This document shows, piece after piece, positions 43,144-54,104 of a stretch of 64,000 nucleotides of DNA. The stretch comes from Xanthobacter sp. NM-25. Its GTDB lineage: Bacteria; Pseudomonadota; Alphaproteobacteria; Rhizobiales; Xanthobacteraceae. Positions within the stretch are counted from its first letter, which is position 1. Every line of letters begins with the position of its first letter. Made by a program: the position numbers and the translations under genes. Below the pieces are notes generated by a model. It was not told the DNA's origin. It saw only the letters and a list, made by a program, of their open reading frames with translations, and made no database searches. The DNA lies in contig NZ_JACBFS010000001.1 of the NCBI RefSeq assembly GCF_022138605.1, positions 186,001 through 250,000 on the forward strand, written 5' to 3'.

Positions 43144-45984
43144 ATGTCCCTCATCTCCGACATCGACTACGGCACGCCGGTTTCCAAATCCGAGAAGCTG
43201 GTGACACTCACGATCGACGGCATGCAGGTGAGCGTGCCCGAAGGCACCTCCATCATGCGGGCGGCCATGGAGGTGGGGAACAAGATCCCCAAGCTGTGCG
43301 CCACCGACATGCTGGATGCCTTCGGCTCCTGCCGCCTGTGCCTCGTCGAGATCGAGGGCCGTAACGGGACCCCCGCCTCCTGCACCACCCCGGTGGCCGA
43401 CGGCATCGTGGTGAAGACGCAGACCGAGCGGCTGAAGCAGCTGCGCAAGGGGGTGATGGAGCTCTACATCTCCGACCATCCGCTCGACTGCCTCACCTGC
43501 TCCGCCAATGGCGATTGCGAACTGCAGGAGATGGCCGGCGTGGTGGGCCTGCGCGACGTGCGCTACGGCTATGAGGGCGAGAACCACACGCATTTGGGGA
43601 AGGACGAATCCAACCCCTATTTCACCTATGAAAAATCAAAGTGCATCGTCTGCAATCGCTGCGTGCGCGCCTGCGAGGAGGTGCAGGGCACCTTCGCCTT
43701 GACCATTTCCGGCCGGGGCTTCGACAGCCGCGTGTCGCCGGGCATGAACGAGCCCTTCCTCACCTCCGAATGCGTGTCCTGCGGCGCCTGCGTGCAGTCA
43801 TGCCCCACCGCGACCCTCAATGAGAAGTCCATGGTGGAAATCGGCACCCCCGAGCATGCGGTGGTGACCACCTGCGCCTATTGCGGCGTCGGCTGCGCCT
43901 TCAAGGCGGAGATGCGCGGCGACGAGCTGGTGCGCATGGTGCCCTACAAGGACGGCAAGGCGAACCGGGGCCACAGCTGCGTGAAGGGCCGCTTCGCCTA
44001 TGGCTATGCCACCCACCAGGACCGCATCCTGAAGCCCATGATCCGCTCATCCATCTCCGAGCCGTGGCAGGAAGTGACCTATGAGGAAGCGATCCAATAC
44101 GCCGCCTCGGAATTCAAGCGGATCCAGGAGAAGTATGGCAAGCGCGCGGTGGGCGGCATCACCTCGTCCCGCTGCACCAATGAAGAGACCTACCTCGTTC
44201 AGAAGCTGATCCGCGGCGGCTTCGGCAACAATAATGTGGACACCTGCGCCCGGGTCTGCCACTCGCCCACCGGCTACGGCCTCTCGCAGACCTATGGCAC
44301 CTCCGCCGGCACCCAGGATTTCGACAGCGTCGAACAGTCCGACGTGGTGCTGATCATCGGCGCCAACCCCACCGACGGCCACCCGGTGTTCGGCTCGCGC
44401 CTGAAGAAGCGGCTGCGCGAGGGCGCCAAGCTCATCGTGGTGGATCCGCGCCGCACCGACATCGTGCGCTCGCCCCATATCGAGGCCGCCTTCCATCTGG
44501 CGCTGAAGCCCGGCACCAACGTGGCCATCGTCACCGCGCTGGCCCATGTGATCGTCACCGAGGGCCTGGTGAACGAAGCCTTCGTGCGCGAGCGCTGCGA
44601 CTGGGAGGATTTCCAGGAGTGGGCGGCGTTCGTCGCCGATGAGCGCCACTCCCCCGAGGCGGTGGAAAAATACACGAAGGTGCCGGCGGAGCTGGTGCGC
44701 GGGGCCGCCCGGCTCTATGCCACCGGCGGCAACGGGGCCATCTATTACGGCCTCGGCGTCACCGAGCACTCGCAGGGCTCCACCACGGTGATGGCCATCG
44801 CCAACCTTGCCATGGCCACCGGCAACATCGGCCGCGAGGGCGTGGGCGTGAACCCGCTGCGCGGGCAGAACAATGTGCAGGGCTCGTGCGACATGGGCTC
44901 GTTCCCCCATGAGCTGCCGGGCTATCGCCACATCTCCGACGATGCCACCCGCGCCGCATTCGAGGCCATGTGGGGCGTGCATCTCGACGACGAACCGGGC
45001 CTGCGCATTCCCAACATGTTCGATGCGGCCGTGGAGGGCACCTACAAGGGCATGTATGTGCAGGGCGAGGACATTCTGCAGTCCGATCCCGACACCAAGC
45101 ATGTCTCGGCCGGCCTTGCCGCCCTGGAATGCCTGGTGGTGCAGGACCTGTTCCTGAACGAGACCGCCAATTACGCCCACGTGTTCCTGCCGGGCTGCAC
45201 CTTCCTGGAAAAGGACGGCACCTTCACCAATGCGGAACGCCGCATCCAGCGGGTGCGCAAGGTGATGGCACCGAAGAACGGCTATGCCGACTGGGAAGTG
45301 ACCCAGATGCTCGCCAACGCGCTGGGCTTCAAGATGGACTATGCCCATCCGGGCGCGATCATGGACGAGATCGCCGCGCTCACCCCCTCCTTCACCGGCG
45401 TAAGCTATGCCAAGCTCGACGAGCTGGGCTCGGTGCAGTGGCCCTGCAACGAGAAGGCGCCCACGGGCACCCCGGTGATGCATATCGGCGGCTTCGTGCG
45501 CGGCAAGGGCAAGTTCATGCTCACCGAATACGTGCCCACCGACGAGAAGACCGGGCCGCGCTTCCCGCTGCTGCTCACCACCGGGCGCATCCTCTCCCAA
45601 TACAATGTGGGCGCCCAGACCCGGCGCACCGCGAACGTCGCCTGGCATCCGGAAGACGTGCTGGAGATCCACCCCTCCGATGCCGAGAACCGGGGCATCC
45701 ACGAAGGGGATTATGTGAAGCTGGAAAGCCGCTCGGGCTCCACCTCCCTGAAGGCGGTGATCTCCGAGCGGGTGGCGCCGGGGGTGGTCTACACCACCTT
45801 CCACCACCCGGTGACCCAGGCCAACGTGGTGACCACCGACTTCTCGGACTGGGCCACCAATTGCCCGGAATACAAGGTCACCGCCGTGCAGGTCTCCCGC
45901 TCCAACGGCCCGACCCCGTGGCAGGAGGAATATGAGGACCTGAGCCGCAAGAGCCGCCGCATCGCCGCCGAAGCCGCAGAGTAG
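43144..45984 (+). CDS. fdsA: NAD-dependent formate dehydrogenase, catalytic alpha subunit
   Basis: Molybdenum bis-MGD enzyme of 946 residues that oxidises formate to CO2. The N-terminal part is NuoG-like: a [2Fe-2S] set (C52, C63, C66, C80), further clusters with DHPLDCLTCSANGDCELQ and two CxxCxxC-type motifs near 167-178 and 210-220. A [4Fe-4S] motif CAYCGVGC at 244-251 opens the molybdopterin domain, and the metal-ligand Cys372 with His373 lies in DTCARVCHSP. The C-terminus is a molydopterin-binding fold. GAGAGGA stands eight bases before the ATG. Confidence 0.97.
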   Translation: MSLISDIDYGTPVSKSEKLVTLTIDGMQVSVPEGTSIMRAAMEVGNKIPKLCATDMLDAFGSCRLCLVEIEGRNGTPASCTTPVADGIVVKTQTERLKQLRKGVMELYISDHPLDCLTCSANGDCELQEMAGVVGLRDVRYGYEGENHTHLGKDESNPYFTYEKSKCIVCNRCVRACEEVQGTFALTISGRGFDSRVSPGMNEPFLTSECVSCGACVQSCPTATLNEKSMVEIGTPEHAVVTTCAYCGVGCAFKAEMRGDELVRMVPYKDGKANRGHSCVKGRFAYGYATHQDRILKPMIRSSISEPWQEVTYEEAIQYAASEFKRIQEKYGKRAVGGITSSRCTNEETYLVQKLIRGGFGNNNVDTCARVCHSPTGYGLSQTYGTSAGTQDFDSVEQSDVVLIIGANPTDGHPVFGSRLKKRLREGAKLIVVDPRRTDIVRSPHIEAAFHLALKPGTNVAIVTALAHVIVTEGLVNEAFVRERCDWEDFQEWAAFVADERHSPEAVEKYTKVPAELVRGAARLYATGGNGAIYYGLGVTEHSQGSTTVMAIANLAMATGNIGREGVGVNPLRGQNNVQGSCDMGSFPHELPGYRHISDDATRAAFEAMWGVHLDDEPGLRIPNMFDAAVEGTYKGMYVQGEDILQSDPDTKHVSAGLAALECLVVQDLFLNETANYAHVFLPGCTFLEKDGTFTNAERRIQRVRKVMAPKNGYADWEVTQMLANALGFKMDYAHPGAIMDEIAALTPSFTGVSYAKLDELGSVQWPCNEKAPTGTPVMHIGGFVRGKGKFMLTEYVPTDEKTGPRFPLLLTTGRILSQYNVGAQTRRTANVAWHPEDVLEIHPSDAENRGIHEGDYVKLESRSGSTSLKAVISERVAPGVVYTTFHHPVTQANVVTTDFSDWATNCPEYKVTAVQVSRSNGPTPWQEEYEDLSRKSRRIAAEAAE

Positions 45985-46020
45985 CCCGGCGCCACCCGCC
46001 CGCCCCGGGCGCAACACCAC

Positions 46021-46140
46021 TCCCTCTCCCACCTGCGGGGGAGGGTTGGGGTGGGGGCCAGCCGGCCTCAAGCCCAGCGGGGCGGTCAGCGGAAAGGCTC
46101 CGCCCCCTCCTGCCCTCCCCCGCACGCGGGAGAGGGTTCA
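46021..46140. repeat. Two short REP-like hairpins between fdsA and fdhD
   Basis: Imperfect inverted repeats of the ccctctccc...ggggaggg kind at about 46022-46045 and 46113-46136, a common intergenic repeat style in alphaproteobacteria. They widen the fdsA-fdhD gap to 241 bases. Confidence 0.55.
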
Positions 46141-46225
46141 CCGGCGGCAAGGGCGTCCGCCTCGAACACACACCACGGCCCCGATGGGCCCGACAGAGGA
46201 CCCCCGACCGAAGGTCGCCAGCGTC

Positions 46226-47110
46226 ATGACCGAGCTCCCCGCGCCCCACATCTGCGATGGTTCGCAGACGCCCCTTTCCGCGCCGCCCCCGGCGTTGCGG
46301 GTGGCGCGCGTGCAGGTGCGCGATGGCACCGTCACCACGGGCAGCCGTGCGGTGCCGGAGGAAACCCCGGTGGCCCTCACTTTCAACGGCACCACCCATG
46401 CGGTGATGATGGCGAGCCCCACCGATATCCGCGCCTTTGCGCTGGGCTTCGCCCTCACCGAGGGCATTGTTGCCAGCCCCGCCGACATCCTCTCCATCGA
46501 GGAGATCGTGGTGGAGGACGGCATCGAGGCGCGGGTGTGGATCGCCGAGGATAAAATGCGCAGCCTCTCCGCCCGCCGCCGGGCGCTGGCCGGGCCCACC
46601 GGCTGTGGCCTGTGCGGGGTGGAGAGCCTCGCCGAGGCGGTGAAGCCGGCGGCACGGGTGGAGACCGGCCCGCGCATCGCGCCCGCCGAGATCCTCGCCG
46701 CCATGGCCGCTCTCTCGCCGCGCCAGCCGCTCAACCACGAAACCCGGGCGGTGCACGCCGCCGCCTATTACGAGCCTGGCCTCGGCATTCGCGCGGTGTG
46801 CGAGGACGTGGGCCGCCACAATGCCCTCGACAAGCTGGTGGGCCGCGCGGCGCTGGAAGGCTTCACCCCGGCGCGCGGGGTGCTGCTGCTCACCAGCCGC
46901 GTCTCCATCGAGATGGTGCAGAAGGCGGCGGTGCTCGGCACCAGCATCATCGCCGCCGTCTCCGCCCCCACCGCTTTGGCGCTGCGCACGGCGGACGCGG
47001 CGGGCCTCACCCTGTGCGCCATCGTGCGTGCCGACGGCTTCGAGATCTTCACCCATGCCGGGCGCATCGCGCTCGATCCCGCCCAGGAGCGGTCCCCCGA
47101 TGTCGCATAA
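46226..47110 (+). CDS. fdhD: Formate dehydrogenase sulfurtransferase FdhD
   Basis: Transfers sulfur from the IscS desulfurase to the molybdenum cofactor, which formate dehydrogenases need for activity. The 294-residue protein has FALGFALTEGIV, the catalytic Cys-x-x-Cys loop GPTGCGLCGVES near 120-130, the HAAAYYE and CEDVGRHNALDKLVGRA stretches and LTSRVSIEMVQKAA. ATG 46226 is chosen; an earlier ATG at 46184 is possible. The 3' end overlaps fdsD. Confidence 0.94.
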   Translation: MTELPAPHICDGSQTPLSAPPPALRVARVQVRDGTVTTGSRAVPEETPVALTFNGTTHAVMMASPTDIRAFALGFALTEGIVASPADILSIEEIVVEDGIEARVWIAEDKMRSLSARRRALAGPTGCGLCGVESLAEAVKPAARVETGPRIAPAEILAAMAALSPRQPLNHETRAVHAAAYYEPGLGIRAVCEDVGRHNALDKLVGRAALEGFTPARGVLLLTSRVSIEMVQKAAVLGTSIIAAVSAPTALALRTADAAGLTLCAIVRADGFEIFTHAGRIALDPAQERSPDVA

Positions 47111-47330
47111 TTCCGATGAGAAGCTGGTCTATATGGCCAACCAGATCGCCACCGCCTTCGCCCAGCAGAAGCACGATGCCGCGGTCGTGGCGACCCGCAC
47201 CCACATCGCCAAATTCTGGGATCCGCGCATGCGCGCCAAAATCACCGCCCACGCGGCGGCCGGCGGCGCCGGCCTCTCGCCCATCGCCAAGGAAGCGGTG
47301 GACGGCCTGCCGCCGGTGAAGGCGGCCTGA
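47100..47330 (+). CDS. fdsD: Formate dehydrogenase delta subunit
   Basis: A 76-residue protein typical of the end of fds operons. It opens MSHNSDEKLVYMANQIATAFA and continues HIAKFWDPRMRAKI, the family core; FdsD supports assembly or stability of the enzyme, with no cofactor of its own. The start overlaps the fdhD end by 11 bases, and AGGAG lies about nine bases before the ATG. Confidence 0.92.
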   Translation: MSHNSDEKLVYMANQIATAFAQQKHDAAVVATRTHIAKFWDPRMRAKITAHAAAGGAGLSPIAKEAVDGLPPVKAA

Positions 47331-47353
47331 ACGTCTAACGCGGCGCACCTGAC

Positions 47354-47377
47354 GGGCCGGACCGCCGGTCCGGGCCC
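47354..47377 (+). terminator. GC-rich hairpin after fdsD
   Basis: An imperfect stem (ggccggacc with ggtccgggcc) 24 bases after the fdsD stop. No T-run follows, so it may be a weak or factor-dependent end of the fds operon. Confidence 0.35.
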
Positions 47378-47539
47378 GCCGAATCACCGGCGATCACATC
47401 TCGCCGCCCGCTCTGGGAGACGGGCCGCACTGCGGTGGCGCCACCGCAGCGATCCGATCCGGCGACCTCACCATCGGTGCGGGGCGGGCGACCGTTTTCG
47501 CCCCTCGCCCCGAGACCTGAAGGTGCCGGCGCCGGCTCA

Positions 47540-47752
47540 TCAGTCTTCGAGATCGATATCGAAGATGGTCATCTGGAAATGATAGCAGAGGTCGCCGTCT
47601 TCCTTGTCCTCGAAGATGACGCCAATGTCCTCGTCACCGAGCAGCACGTCGGCGGAGTCCTTCTTCTTGGGCCGTGCGACCACCTTGATCTGCGGATTAC
47701 CGAACTTGTTGCGCAGATAACGCTGCACGGATTCGATGTCGTTTTTGTCCAA
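47540..47752 (-). CDS. DUF3126 family protein
   Basis: A 70-residue acidic protein of unknown function found in alphaproteobacteria. It reads MDKNDIESVQRYLRNKFGN, then IKVVARPKKKDSADVLLGDEDIGVIFEDKEDGDLCYHFQMTIFDIDLED, with no TM segment. It follows cysE on the same strand by about 110 bases, an arrangement common in the order. Confidence 0.85.
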   Translation of the reverse strand: MDKNDIESVQRYLRNKFGNPQIKVVARPKKKDSADVLLGDEDIGVIFEDKEDGDLCYHFQMTIFDIDLED

Positions 47753-47861
47753 GAGGGCCTCCTGAAGTCGGACCGCCGCCTTATGGCCGTGCAGCCGGGC
47801 GCATTCAAGGCAGGACGGCGCACAAATCCCAGTTATCAGTGCGCCGGCGTCGTCTTTGCGC

Positions 47862-48797
47862 TCAGATATCGGCGCCGGCGAAGATGAAGCTGTCCTCGAA
47901 CATCTGGTCCATGGAGCGCGAGGGCTCCACGCAACCCACCTCGCCCACCACCTTGGCCGGGATGCCGGCCACCGTGGTGTTGCGCGGCACCGGCTTCAGC
48001 ACCACCGAGCCGGCGGCGACGCGGGCGCAACGGCCCACCTCGATATTGCCCAGCACCTTGGCGCCGGCGCCGATGAGCACGCCCCGGCGGATCTTGGGAT
48101 GGCGATCGCCGGTCTCCTTGCCGGTGCCGCCCAGCGTCACCCCCTGAAGGATGGACACGTCGTCCTCGATCACCGCCGTCATGCCGATGACCACCCCGGT
48201 GGCATGATCGAAGAAGATGCCGCGCCCCATGGGCACCTGCGGGTGAATATCCACCCCGTAGACGGATGAGGCCCGGCTCTGCAGGTAGAGCGCCAGATCC
48301 AGCTGGCCGCGCTGCCACAGCCAGTGGGCCAGACGATGGGTCTGGATAGCGTGGAAACCCTTGAAATACAGCACCGGATCCAGCGCCCGCGTGGCCGCCG
48401 GGTCGCGATCCACCACCGCCATCACGTCCGCGCGCAGCGCCTGGGAGATGCTCTTGTCGTCGGTGGTCGCCTCCAGATAGGCCGCCTGCAGCACCGGCGC
48501 AGGCACGTCGGGATGATCCAGGCGACTGGCGATGCGCTGGCCGATGGCCGCCTCGAGGCTCGGCTGCCCGAGGATGGCGCCGGTGAGGAAGGCAGCCATC
48601 ACCGGCTCGCGACCTACCACGTCCTCCGCCTCGGCCCGCACCCGCGCCCACACGGGATCCACCACGTCGTGCCAGCGATCCGCCGGCGCCTTGGTGAGCC
48701 GCACCGTGCTGGTGTCCATCTCGATGGACGGCGTAACGGGGCTCACGGCCTGATCCTGAAGCTGTGCGGGCGAAACCGGCACCGGTGTCTGCGCCAT
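47862..48797 (-). CDS. cysE: Serine O-acetyltransferase
   Basis: Makes O-acetylserine from serine and acetyl-CoA, the committed step of cysteine synthesis. The 311-residue protein has a helical N-terminal domain (ending DPVLYFKGFHAIQTHRLAHWLW) and a left-handed beta-helix of hexapeptide repeats from about 185 (VYGVDIHPQVPMGRGIFFDHATGVVIG, ILQGVTLGGTGKETGDRHPKI). An unusual extra N-terminal stretch of about 30 residues precedes the domain. AAGGAGG lies five bases before ATG 48797. Confidence 0.94.
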   Translation of the reverse strand: MAQTPVPVSPAQLQDQAVSPVTPSIEMDTSTVRLTKAPADRWHDVVDPVWARVRAEAEDVVGREPVMAAFLTGAILGQPSLEAAIGQRIASRLDHPDVPAPVLQAAYLEATTDDKSISQALRADVMAVVDRDPAATRALDPVLYFKGFHAIQTHRLAHWLWQRGQLDLALYLQSRASSVYGVDIHPQVPMGRGIFFDHATGVVIGMTAVIEDDVSILQGVTLGGTGKETGDRHPKIRRGVLIGAGAKVLGNIEVGRCARVAAGSVVLKPVPRNTTVAGIPAKVVGEVGCVEPSRSMDQMFEDSFIFAGADI

Positions 48798-48898
48798 GCC
48801 TGCCTCCTTCAATCTGGTCATCCGGCAGCGCCGGGAAATCCCCTCTCTTTTAGCACATGCCGCAGCGCCGCGAGAGGGGCATCGCGGGTGCGCCGTGC

Positions 48899-49651
48899 TC
48901 AGGGCCGCCGCTTCAGGAAGTCGAGCACGCCCTGCTTGAACACCTTGTCGCCCACCGCCGGGTTGTGGTCGCGGTTGGGAATGTCCAGCACTTCGCCATC
49001 GGGCAGCAGCTCCACCAGCGGCCGGGGATCGCCCGCCACCTGGTCGCGGGTGCCCACCGCCACCAGCACCGGCTGGAAGATGCGCGCCACCTCGTCCCGG
49101 CTCAGCACCTGGCGCGAGCCGCGGATGCAGGCGGCCAGCGCCCGCAGGTCCTGCCTGTTGGCATCGGCGAAGGTGCGGAACATGCGGCCCATGGGGTCGG
49201 CGATGGCTTCCACGCTCGGCGCCTCCATGGCATCGGCGATGGATTGGGGCAGGCCCACACCGTCCACCAGATGGATGCCGAGCCCGCCCAGCACCAGGGA
49301 GCGCACCGCATCCGGAAACAGCAGCGCCATATAGGCCCCGACGCGCGCGCCCATGGAATAGCCGATCACGTCGGCGCGGGGGATGTGGAGGTGATCCAGC
49401 AGCCGCTTGGCATCCTCCGCCATGCGGGCGGTGTTGTAGAGGCCCGGCTCATAGACCTTGCCGGACGCCCCATGACCGCGATGGTCGAAGCAGATCACCC
49501 GATAGCCGGCGCCCTTCAGGGTCGTCATCCAGGACGGGCCGACCCAGTTGATCTCCTTGTTGGAGGCAAAGCCGTGGATGAGCAGCACCGGATCGCCGGC
49601 GCCCTCGTCGAGATAGGCGATGTCGATGCCATCGGAATTGAAATGGGGCAT
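48899..49651 (-). CDS. Alpha/beta hydrolase
   Basis: Cytoplasmic alpha/beta-hydrolase fold enzyme of 250 residues with the catalytic triad: Ser in the elbow VIGYSMGARVG (near 96-106), Asp in GTRDQVAGDP and His in NRDHNPAVGDK. The oxyanion loop is LLIHGFASNKE. It is similar to esterases and C-C hydrolases, but the substrate cannot be told. The start at MPHFNSDGIDIAYLD agrees with the fold. Confidence 0.85.
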   Translation of the reverse strand: MPHFNSDGIDIAYLDEGAGDPVLLIHGFASNKEINWVGPSWMTTLKGAGYRVICFDHRGHGASGKVYEPGLYNTARMAEDAKRLLDHLHIPRADVIGYSMGARVGAYMALLFPDAVRSLVLGGLGIHLVDGVGLPQSIADAMEAPSVEAIADPMGRMFRTFADANRQDLRALAACIRGSRQVLSRDEVARIFQPVLVAVGTRDQVAGDPRPLVELLPDGEVLDIPNRDHNPAVGDKVFKQGVLDFLKRRP

Positions 49652-49720
49652 GGCGTTCTTTCGCGCGGGCCGTCTGCACACGGGTGTGCGGCCTGCCGGG
49701 GCGTGGGGAGGTGCGGGAAC

Positions 49721-51004
49721 CTAGAACCGCGGCGCCGGGCTGCCAACCCCCGCCGTCATCGCCGCGGCGTGGCGCGCATCCCGCGCCGCCAGGGCCATCG
49801 CGCCATCGAGGGCCCGCTGCACCCGGACGAAGACCTGATCCGCGTCGCCGTCCACCCCGTCGCGTCCCTGCGAAACGGCCCCGTTGGCCGGCGACGGCCG
49901 GAGGCGGATGTCCCGTGCATCAAGACGGTGCCCGGAGTGCACGGCCTTGCGGCGGCGCCCGCCCCGCCAGAGGCGACGGGCGCAGGCGACGCAGAAGCCG
50001 TTCAGCGTGGACACCAGCACATAGGCGTAGGCCATGAGAACGAAGGCCCAGCCCACCAGCTTCAGCAGCGCCCCGGTCACCACCAAGGCGCCCCGGCCGA
50101 GAGTTTTCACGATAGCCAGGGTCTGGCCGCCCTTGGCCTCGGCGAGGCGGGCGAGACGGCGAAGGTCGCCGCCATTTTCCGCCACTTTCAGGCCGTCCAG
50201 CGCGGTGCGGGTGCCGGCCTTGGCCTGCACCGTGGCGACATCTTCCACCATCCGCCCCAGCCGGCCCATGCGCTCGCCCCGCACCACGCTCTTGAGCGCG
50301 GCGGCGTCCACCGGCGCGGTCCCGCTGGCCAGCCGGCGCACGGCGGCGAGATCCACGCTGTCGCGCACCGCCCGGCCGATACTGCGGGCAAGGCCTGCGG
50401 AAAGCATGCCGGCCCGCTTGGCCCCCTTCAGCAGCGTCACCCCCGCCCGTGCCGGCAGGCCGGCACCGAGGGTGGCATAGGTGCCGGCGCTCAAGGCGAG
50501 GCCGGCAGCGGAGAGGCCGAGAATCAGTTCGTCGGGGTCCTCGCCACGGGCCAGCTTCAGCCCCTCGCGGGAGGCATCGCGCAGATCGCCCCATAAAGTG
50601 AGATCACCCACCGCTGCGCCGGCAAGGCCCGCCGCATCCTCCGGGGTGCCGGTGATGAAGCCGCCGCCGAACGCCTTGGCGCTGCGCCACGCCTGAGCGG
50701 TGCCACTGTTGGCAGCGGCCACCTGCGCCCGCAGCTCGGGGGAAAGAACCACCCCACGGGCGTCCGCCAGTTCCACGAAGGAGGCGGCGAGCGCCCCGTC
50801 ATCGGCGGCCAGAGCATCCGCAATGGCGCGGCTTGCCGCCGCTGTATCGAAGCCGGCAAGGCCGAGATCCGCCAGGGTAGCCGGATCATCATGGGCCGCG
50901 ATCAGCCGCACGCTGCTCTTCGCCACCGGTAACAGCCAGGGCGCCGCGCCGATGAGGCTGGCGAGAACGGTGAACAGGGCGAACAGGCGCAACATCCCGC
51001 CCAT
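49721..51004 (-). CDS. Unrecognised membrane protein, 427 residues
   Basis: No family recognised. The protein begins with a hydrophobic helix (about 5-29), an Ala-rich region to 130 with GGGFITGTPEDAAGLAGAAVGDLTLWGDLRD, a second hydrophobic segment at about 160-182, and a strong helix pair near 305-340 (ALLKLVGWAFVLMAYAYVLVSTLNG). A short Cys-x-x-Cys-like stretch FCVACARR follows. The tail from 345 is basic and low-complexity. The periplasmic or cytoplasmic middle is Arg-rich. Starts at 51004 and 50995 are both possible; neither has a good ribosome-binding site. Confidence 0.65.
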   Translation of the reverse strand: MGGMLRLFALFTVLASLIGAAPWLLPVAKSSVRLIAAHDDPATLADLGLAGFDTAAASRAIADALAADDGALAASFVELADARGVVLSPELRAQVAAANSGTAQAWRSAKAFGGGFITGTPEDAAGLAGAAVGDLTLWGDLRDASREGLKLARGEDPDELILGLSAAGLALSAGTYATLGAGLPARAGVTLLKGAKRAGMLSAGLARSIGRAVRDSVDLAAVRRLASGTAPVDAAALKSVVRGERMGRLGRMVEDVATVQAKAGTRTALDGLKVAENGGDLRRLARLAEAKGGQTLAIVKTLGRGALVVTGALLKLVGWAFVLMAYAYVLVSTLNGFCVACARRLWRGGRRRKAVHSGHRLDARDIRLRPSPANGAVSQGRDGVDGDADQVFVRVQRALDGAMALAARDARHAAAMTAGVGSPAPRF

Positions 51005-51083
51005 CTAGCGGCGGATTGTGGCGAGAGGGCGTGGCAACGAGCATGACGCCGCTAGGGGGCCACCAGCATGCGACACAACTTAT

Positions 51084-51115
51084 TTGATTAAGTAACAAGA
51101 ATCACATTTTATAGT
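51084..51115 (+). promoter_or_regulatory. Possible sigma-70 promoter before the small DUF1508-like gene
   Basis: ttgatt (51084-51089) and tttata (51108-51113) are separated by 18 bases in an AT-rich patch unlike its surroundings. A GAATC methylation-type site lies between them. The reading is plausible but untested. Confidence 0.35.
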
Positions 51116-51143
51116 TGCACAACCAATTGGGGAAACGTGAACC

Positions 51144-51326
51144 ATGGACAGTTGCAGAGACGCAAAAGGCGATCTTTGGGAGGTCTATTCCAGCGCGACG
51201 GGATGGCGCTGGCGCCGCACGGCATCGAATGGCCGCGTGGTCGGCGCTTCCACCGAAGGCTATGCACACAAAGCTGATTGCATCGCCAATGCGCGTCGTA
51301 ACGGGATGACCTGTAATCCCGCCTGA
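51144..51326 (+). CDS. Small DUF1508 (YegP-like) protein
   Basis: A 60-residue protein resembling a single YegP/DUF1508 unit: WEVYSSATGWRWRRTASNGRVVGASTEGYAHKADCIANARRNGM. The family forms a beta-beta-alpha repeat and has no firm function. The fit is to the glycine, tryptophan and SxEGYxxKxDC positions. The gene has its own upstream AT-rich promoter-like patch, GGGGA before the ATG, and stands alone between divergent minus-strand genes. Confidence 0.75.
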   Translation: MDSCRDAKGDLWEVYSSATGWRWRRTASNGRVVGASTEGYAHKADCIANARRNGMTCNPA

Positions 51327-51445
51327 ACGGTGTCCGCCCCCGGAAGGCCCCCCGGGGCGACGACTGCCCGACGGGTCCGTCTGTGCGTGGGCTGAGCAGC
51401 GGCTCGTGTGCACACAGCCGAGGTGTGCGCCACAAGCTCGCCGCT

Positions 51446-53278
<1,833 letters not shown>

Positions 53279-53795
53279 GACCAAATCCGGCAGCGCCCGC
53301 GGCGCCCACCGGCCCTGATGAGGTCGCGCGCGAACACTGCGACGGCGCGACCTGTGGAATGAAAAACCGATGGAGCGGAAAGACGGCGCAGCGACGACAA
53401 GCGGGACCGCGACGACCCGGGCGGGAAACCAGCGACGGGCTTTTCCAACGTGCGAGCGATCAACTGCGGGCTATCGGCCTCGAGCGATCCGTCTCACCCT
53501 GCGCCCATCATGCCGGCTGGCGATGGGACGCCACCGGCACGTTCGCACGCGCCAAAAGGGCGCGGATCGAGGAGAGCGCGACGGAAGAGAGGACGATACG
53601 GGCATGCGGCATGGATCCATCCTCCCTTGCTGCGTGGAACGTAAGTGGCAAGGCTAACTGAGCGCGCCGTGCTCTTCAACCCCGGCGCCATCCGCATGGC
53701 GCATCCGCGCCCGGTGCGCCCGCGGGCCCCCTTTCATCCGTGCGGCTCAGGGGGTAAGGTCGCGCCGGCTTTCTAGATCCTTTACAGGCAGGACC
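53279..53795. other. Intergenic interval with one doubtful small frame
   Basis: A 517-base interval between the ABC exporter gene and the zinc-finger gene. Apart from the short frame at 53508-53612 I see no gene, RNA or terminator. Confidence 0.4.
53508..53612 (-). CDS. Possible 34-residue peptide
   Basis: A short frame MPHARIVLSSVALSSIRALL... ending in QPA, preceded by a good AGGGAGG ribosome-binding site eight bases before the ATG. It is basic and has no family that I know. The good ribosome-binding site is the only support. Confidence 0.22.
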   Translation of the reverse strand: MPHARIVLSSVALSSIRALLARANVPVASHRQPA

Positions 53796-54071
53796 ATGGC
53801 GGACACCGGCATTCCTCATTTCTGCAACGACCTCGGCCTCACGGTCATCGAGGTGGGCAGCAAGGAGTTCATGTGCATCGGCGCGAAGCCGCCGTTCGAC
53901 CATCCGCACATCTTCCTGGATCTCGGCGATGACACCGAGAAGGTGTGCCCCTATTGCTCCACCCTCTACCGCTACAATCCGGCCCTTGCCGCCGGCGCCG
54001 CCCAGCCGGCGGCGTGTGTGTGGCATGATGAGGGCGACGCTCATGAGGGCGACGCGCGCTCTGCCGCCTGA
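53796..54071 (+). CDS. Zinc-finger protein, NDUFS6/13-kDa complex I subunit-like
   Basis: A 91-residue protein with a CHCC-type zinc domain: CIGAKPPFDHPHIFLDLGDDTEKVCPYCSTLYRY, matching the alphaproteobacterial homologues of the complex I accessory subunit NDUFS6. The zinc ligands are one Cys, one His and the CPYC pair. An Ala-rich tail follows. It overlaps nothing and lies just before the flavin monooxygenase gene on the same strand. Confidence 0.85.
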   Translation: MADTGIPHFCNDLGLTVIEVGSKEFMCIGAKPPFDHPHIFLDLGDDTEKVCPYCSTLYRYNPALAAGAAQPAACVWHDEGDAHEGDARSAA

Positions 54072-54104
54072 ACCATCAGCCGGCCCGAGCCGGCGGTCGT
54101 GACC

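Noticed and set aside
44047..46125. A 692-codon minus-strand frame opposite fdsA
   Set aside because: His/Gly/Leu-rich shadow of the fully conserved fdsA coding sequence.
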